Shown here in pieces: positions 62,047-64,000 of a stretch of 64,000 nucleotides of DNA. The stretch is from Marsupella aquatica (lineage: Eukaryota > Marchantiophyta), in NCBI GenBank assembly GCA_973895155.1, contig OZ316892.1, positions 16,182,001-16,246,000 on the forward strand, read 5' to 3'. The translations under genes were made by a program, and so were the position numbers. Numbering within the stretch: the stretch's first letter is position 1; each line of letters opens with the position of its first letter. Below the pieces are notes generated by a model, which was given only the letters and a program-made list of their open reading frames with translations, had not been told where the DNA came from and made no database searches.

Positions 62047-62400
62047 AAGTTTCTTCCAATGGGACATCAGATGAGGCGTGACCCACTACTATTTTCCTCT
62101 ATTGATATGCCCTTTGGTGATGAGCATGATGTACCTAAGCCAACAACTTTTACACACTGGAAAAACATGGCTGCAAGAGTGGCAGACCAGAGGATCCCAT
62201 CCAATTTGAGGGTAGTGGCTTGACAAGGTGGAGTATATTAACCACTTTGCCCTATTGGGGTGAGTTGAAGATCCGCCATCTATTAGACCCTATGCACATT
62301 GAGAACAATGTGAGAAAGGCTTTGATAAAGGCTTTCTATGGAGAGAAAGACACTAACTTCAGGAGGCTTGGAGGCCCGCTTGAAGGACCTTGAGATGCAT
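62047..62400 (+). pseudogene. TNP2-type (Transposase_21) fragment
   Basis: The first frame reads KFLPMGHQMRRDPLLF, matching the RFLP.dHP.R block of plant TNP2. After a frameshift near 62190 it continues GSGLTRWSILTTLPYW, then KIRHLLDPMHIENNV, which corresponds to the PYW...R-HNLD-MHIEKNV core of the transposase. It ends at a TGA near 62384. The protein is broken and truncated, so it is inactive. Confidence 0.75.
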
Positions 62401-62445
62401 CCAAACGTGTGAGTCATAAGTGATCCTATCATAGGAATAGAGCAT

Positions 62446-63294
62446 TGTGGTGCGTCCCATGGCTCCCTAAACCCAAGAAACCCCCCTACACAAGCCGATT
62501 CCCGCAGGTTTCGCTCTTGGCGAGGCCGGTTCCGCGGTTTAGCGGCATGGGACGCTGCTATCTCTCTTCTACTAACATAATTTTACACACATATACTGGA
62601 CAGATCCTTCATCGGGTCATGAGATATGTAGCCGGTCTATTCTATGCCTTCCCTTGTCTTCCCCTCCTTATCTTCTTTAGGTATGTTTGGATTCCGCCGC
62701 CGGAATGATCCCCAACTGGCTTGGGTTAGCCGCTAAGACCTCTCTCAGCTTGACACATCCAACTCTTACTACCTTGCTTACTTCCTTCTCTCTTTGTTGA
62801 TGTGGGCAATCTTCAAACAAGTTAATGCGACACACAAATAGCAAAATGACTCCTTCTGACTGAGTTATACCATGCATTTGCCATACAAACAGTACTTCTC
62901 ATACACAAGATCTGCAAACTAAGCCGTGAGGCCAACTCTATTCATCTCTTAGGCATGAGGAAACATGAATATACACAAGGGTCACTGTATAACTAACCAA
63001 GAGCTTCTTCTACTACTTGATCCCAGCCCTACTGGTGCACTAAAAACTTGCTAAAGAAGAAGGCCCTGAACTCCCCGCTGCCTAGGTACTTATCCTAGCA
63101 ATGGATCCGCCTAATTCCTTGCAGCGTAAGCCTAATCTATCCTAACTATAATCTACCTATGTACAGCGAGGCAGGAGCACAAGTGTTGCTCTTACCAGTG
63201 GATCCGCAATCCCACTAATCTAAATGTCAGGGCCGTCGCTTGGTCCTGATCCTAATTTCTAAACTTAGAGATTTGCGCCCGTCTTGCCCACTCA
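62446..63294 (-). mobile_element. LTR of a retroelement, minus-oriented (probable 3' LTR)
   Basis: Reverse-complement partner of 50082-50909. It starts TG at 63294 and ends CA at 62446 on the minus strand. Directly upstream (63295-63320, minus) lies a purine-rich tract GAGG...GGAGGGAGGAGG, placed like a polypurine tract. The internal region of the element continues past the right window edge. The LTR interrupts the CACTA-like sequence to its left. Confidence 0.65.
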
Positions 63295-63320
63295 CGCCTC
63301 CTCCCTCCACGTCCATCCTC

Positions 63321-64000
63321 CTTAAAAGGAGCGGCCCTCCACCACCGTCATGGTAGCGGTGGCTGATCTTCAATGGACGCCCCCAACGCTTCCTCTGCAG
63401 CCACTGCCATAGGTCCGTCCTCTAACAGATTACCTGCCCCGGACCTAGTCAACTCTCCTGCGGCCTGACCGGGTCCACCCTCGACTTTGGCCTCGGCATC
63501 GGTCACGGCATCGGTCACGGCCTCCGATACGGCTACGGCTTCCCCGGCCTGCTCTAGTGGTGGATCCGGTATACTTGCTTCATCACTGATTGTCCCGGCT
63601 TTGGCCTTGCCCTCCCCGCCTTCTAGGACAGTTGGATCCTCTGCCTTGACCCTGTTGAGGTTGGTGCAGGGTTCTCCTCCTTGGTCACGACGGCTTGAGA
63701 AGCCGCGTTACTCCCTGATCCAGAAGGTTTCCGCTTCTTGTCCTTCCCCACCCAAACAGTTGGTGCTTTCCCCTTGTTGTTTTCTTTTAGCAAGGGTGAG
63801 GGTACCACGGCTTGTCGCTCGATTAGACCACGCCTTGAGACCCTGTTGCCGCTACCGGGGGTCCACTTGTTGCGGCCAGCCGATTTAGCTCCTCAGACTG
63901 CTTCCTCAACCACTCAGTTTGGTTGTCCGCCCGCCTCTGCAGATTCTCTATCTTCTGGATGGCCTCCTTCAGGTCCACCAGGGCTTCGTCTAAATCCCCA
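63321..64000 (-). mobile_element. Internal 3' region of the LTR element, partial
   Basis: On the minus strand a frame open at the window edge runs to a TAA at about 63823. It contains a Glu/Lys/Gln-rich helix (EALVDLKEAIQKIENLQRR, then WLRKQSEELNRL) predicting a coiled coil. Further frames downstream are Pro/Gly/Ala/Glu-rich and carry a VTDAVTDA duplication from a GTGACCGATGCC repeat. They look like Gag or an accessory ORF rather than pol. No protease, integrase or reverse transcriptase motif is present in this part. Confidence 0.45.

Larger units (their letters stand above)
60377..62400 (+). mobile_element. Decayed CACTA/En-Spm-like DNA transposon carrying a SET-like frame
   Basis: Three coding segments in one orientation make up this unit. 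The first is a transposase-associated Cys/His frame at its start, the second a SET-domain-like frame in the middle, and the third TNP2-type transposase sequence at the end. Each is interrupted by stops or frameshifts. The terminal inverted repeats could not be found. The right side is cut off by the LTR element that begins at 62446. Order and motifs are seen in the sequence; treating them as one element is an inference from shared strand and contiguity. Confidence 0.6.

Noticed and set aside
63487-63888. 133-codon Ala/Ser-rich plus-strand frame at the right end
   Set aside because: It is antisense to the LTR-element internal region, and its repetitive Ala-Ser content comes from GCC/TCG-type repeats there.

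Overview
The window looks like nuclear DNA of a streptophyte with motile, flagellated sperm: a bryophyte, lycophyte, fern or charophyte-grade plant, which the sequence cannot separate. It carries an intact, intron-rich axonemal dynein heavy-chain gene, which seed plants other than cycads and Ginkgo lack. It also carries a plant-type S-group bZIP gene and a plant GT29 sialyltransferase-like gene, set among decayed plant LINEs, an LTR element and a CACTA-type transposon. GT-AG introns of about 60-500 nt, with a few of 1.4-2.4 kb, argue against a giant-intron gymnosperm genome.

Four protein genes could be modelled. (1) VPS26C/DSCR3, minus strand, 6219 to 3529, ten exons, 329 aa. (2) An intronless S-group-like bZIP factor, plus strand, 8535-9350, 271 aa, divergent from VPS26C. 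(3) A single-headed inner-arm-type axonemal dynein heavy chain, minus strand, 49259 to 18543. Its 41 exons join in one frame to about 4166 aa and include AAA1-AAA6, stalk, microtubule-binding domain and C-terminal domain. (4) A single-exon GT29 Golgi glycosyltransferase, minus strand, 56452 to 55130, 440 aa. These genes do not form a pathway; each looks like an ordinary independent eukaryotic gene.

The rest is repeat-rich. The left edge holds the 3' end of a LINE (1-~620) followed by a dispersed repeat whose second copy lies 52 kb away. A broken LINE on the minus strand fills ~12.94-17.45 kb. Dynein intron 21 contains a GC-rich insert with an organellar group II intron domain-V-like element. 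The right end (57-64 kb) has a 466-bp tandem repeat and a decayed CACTA/TNP2 transposon region. Within that region lies a SET-domain-like reading frame, and next to it a near-perfect 52-bp inverted repeat. At the extreme right is the 3' LTR of an LTR retroelement whose related LTR sits inverted at 50.1-50.9 kb.

All exon borders were worked out by eye from splice consensus, phase continuity and family similarity. No alignment or database search was run.
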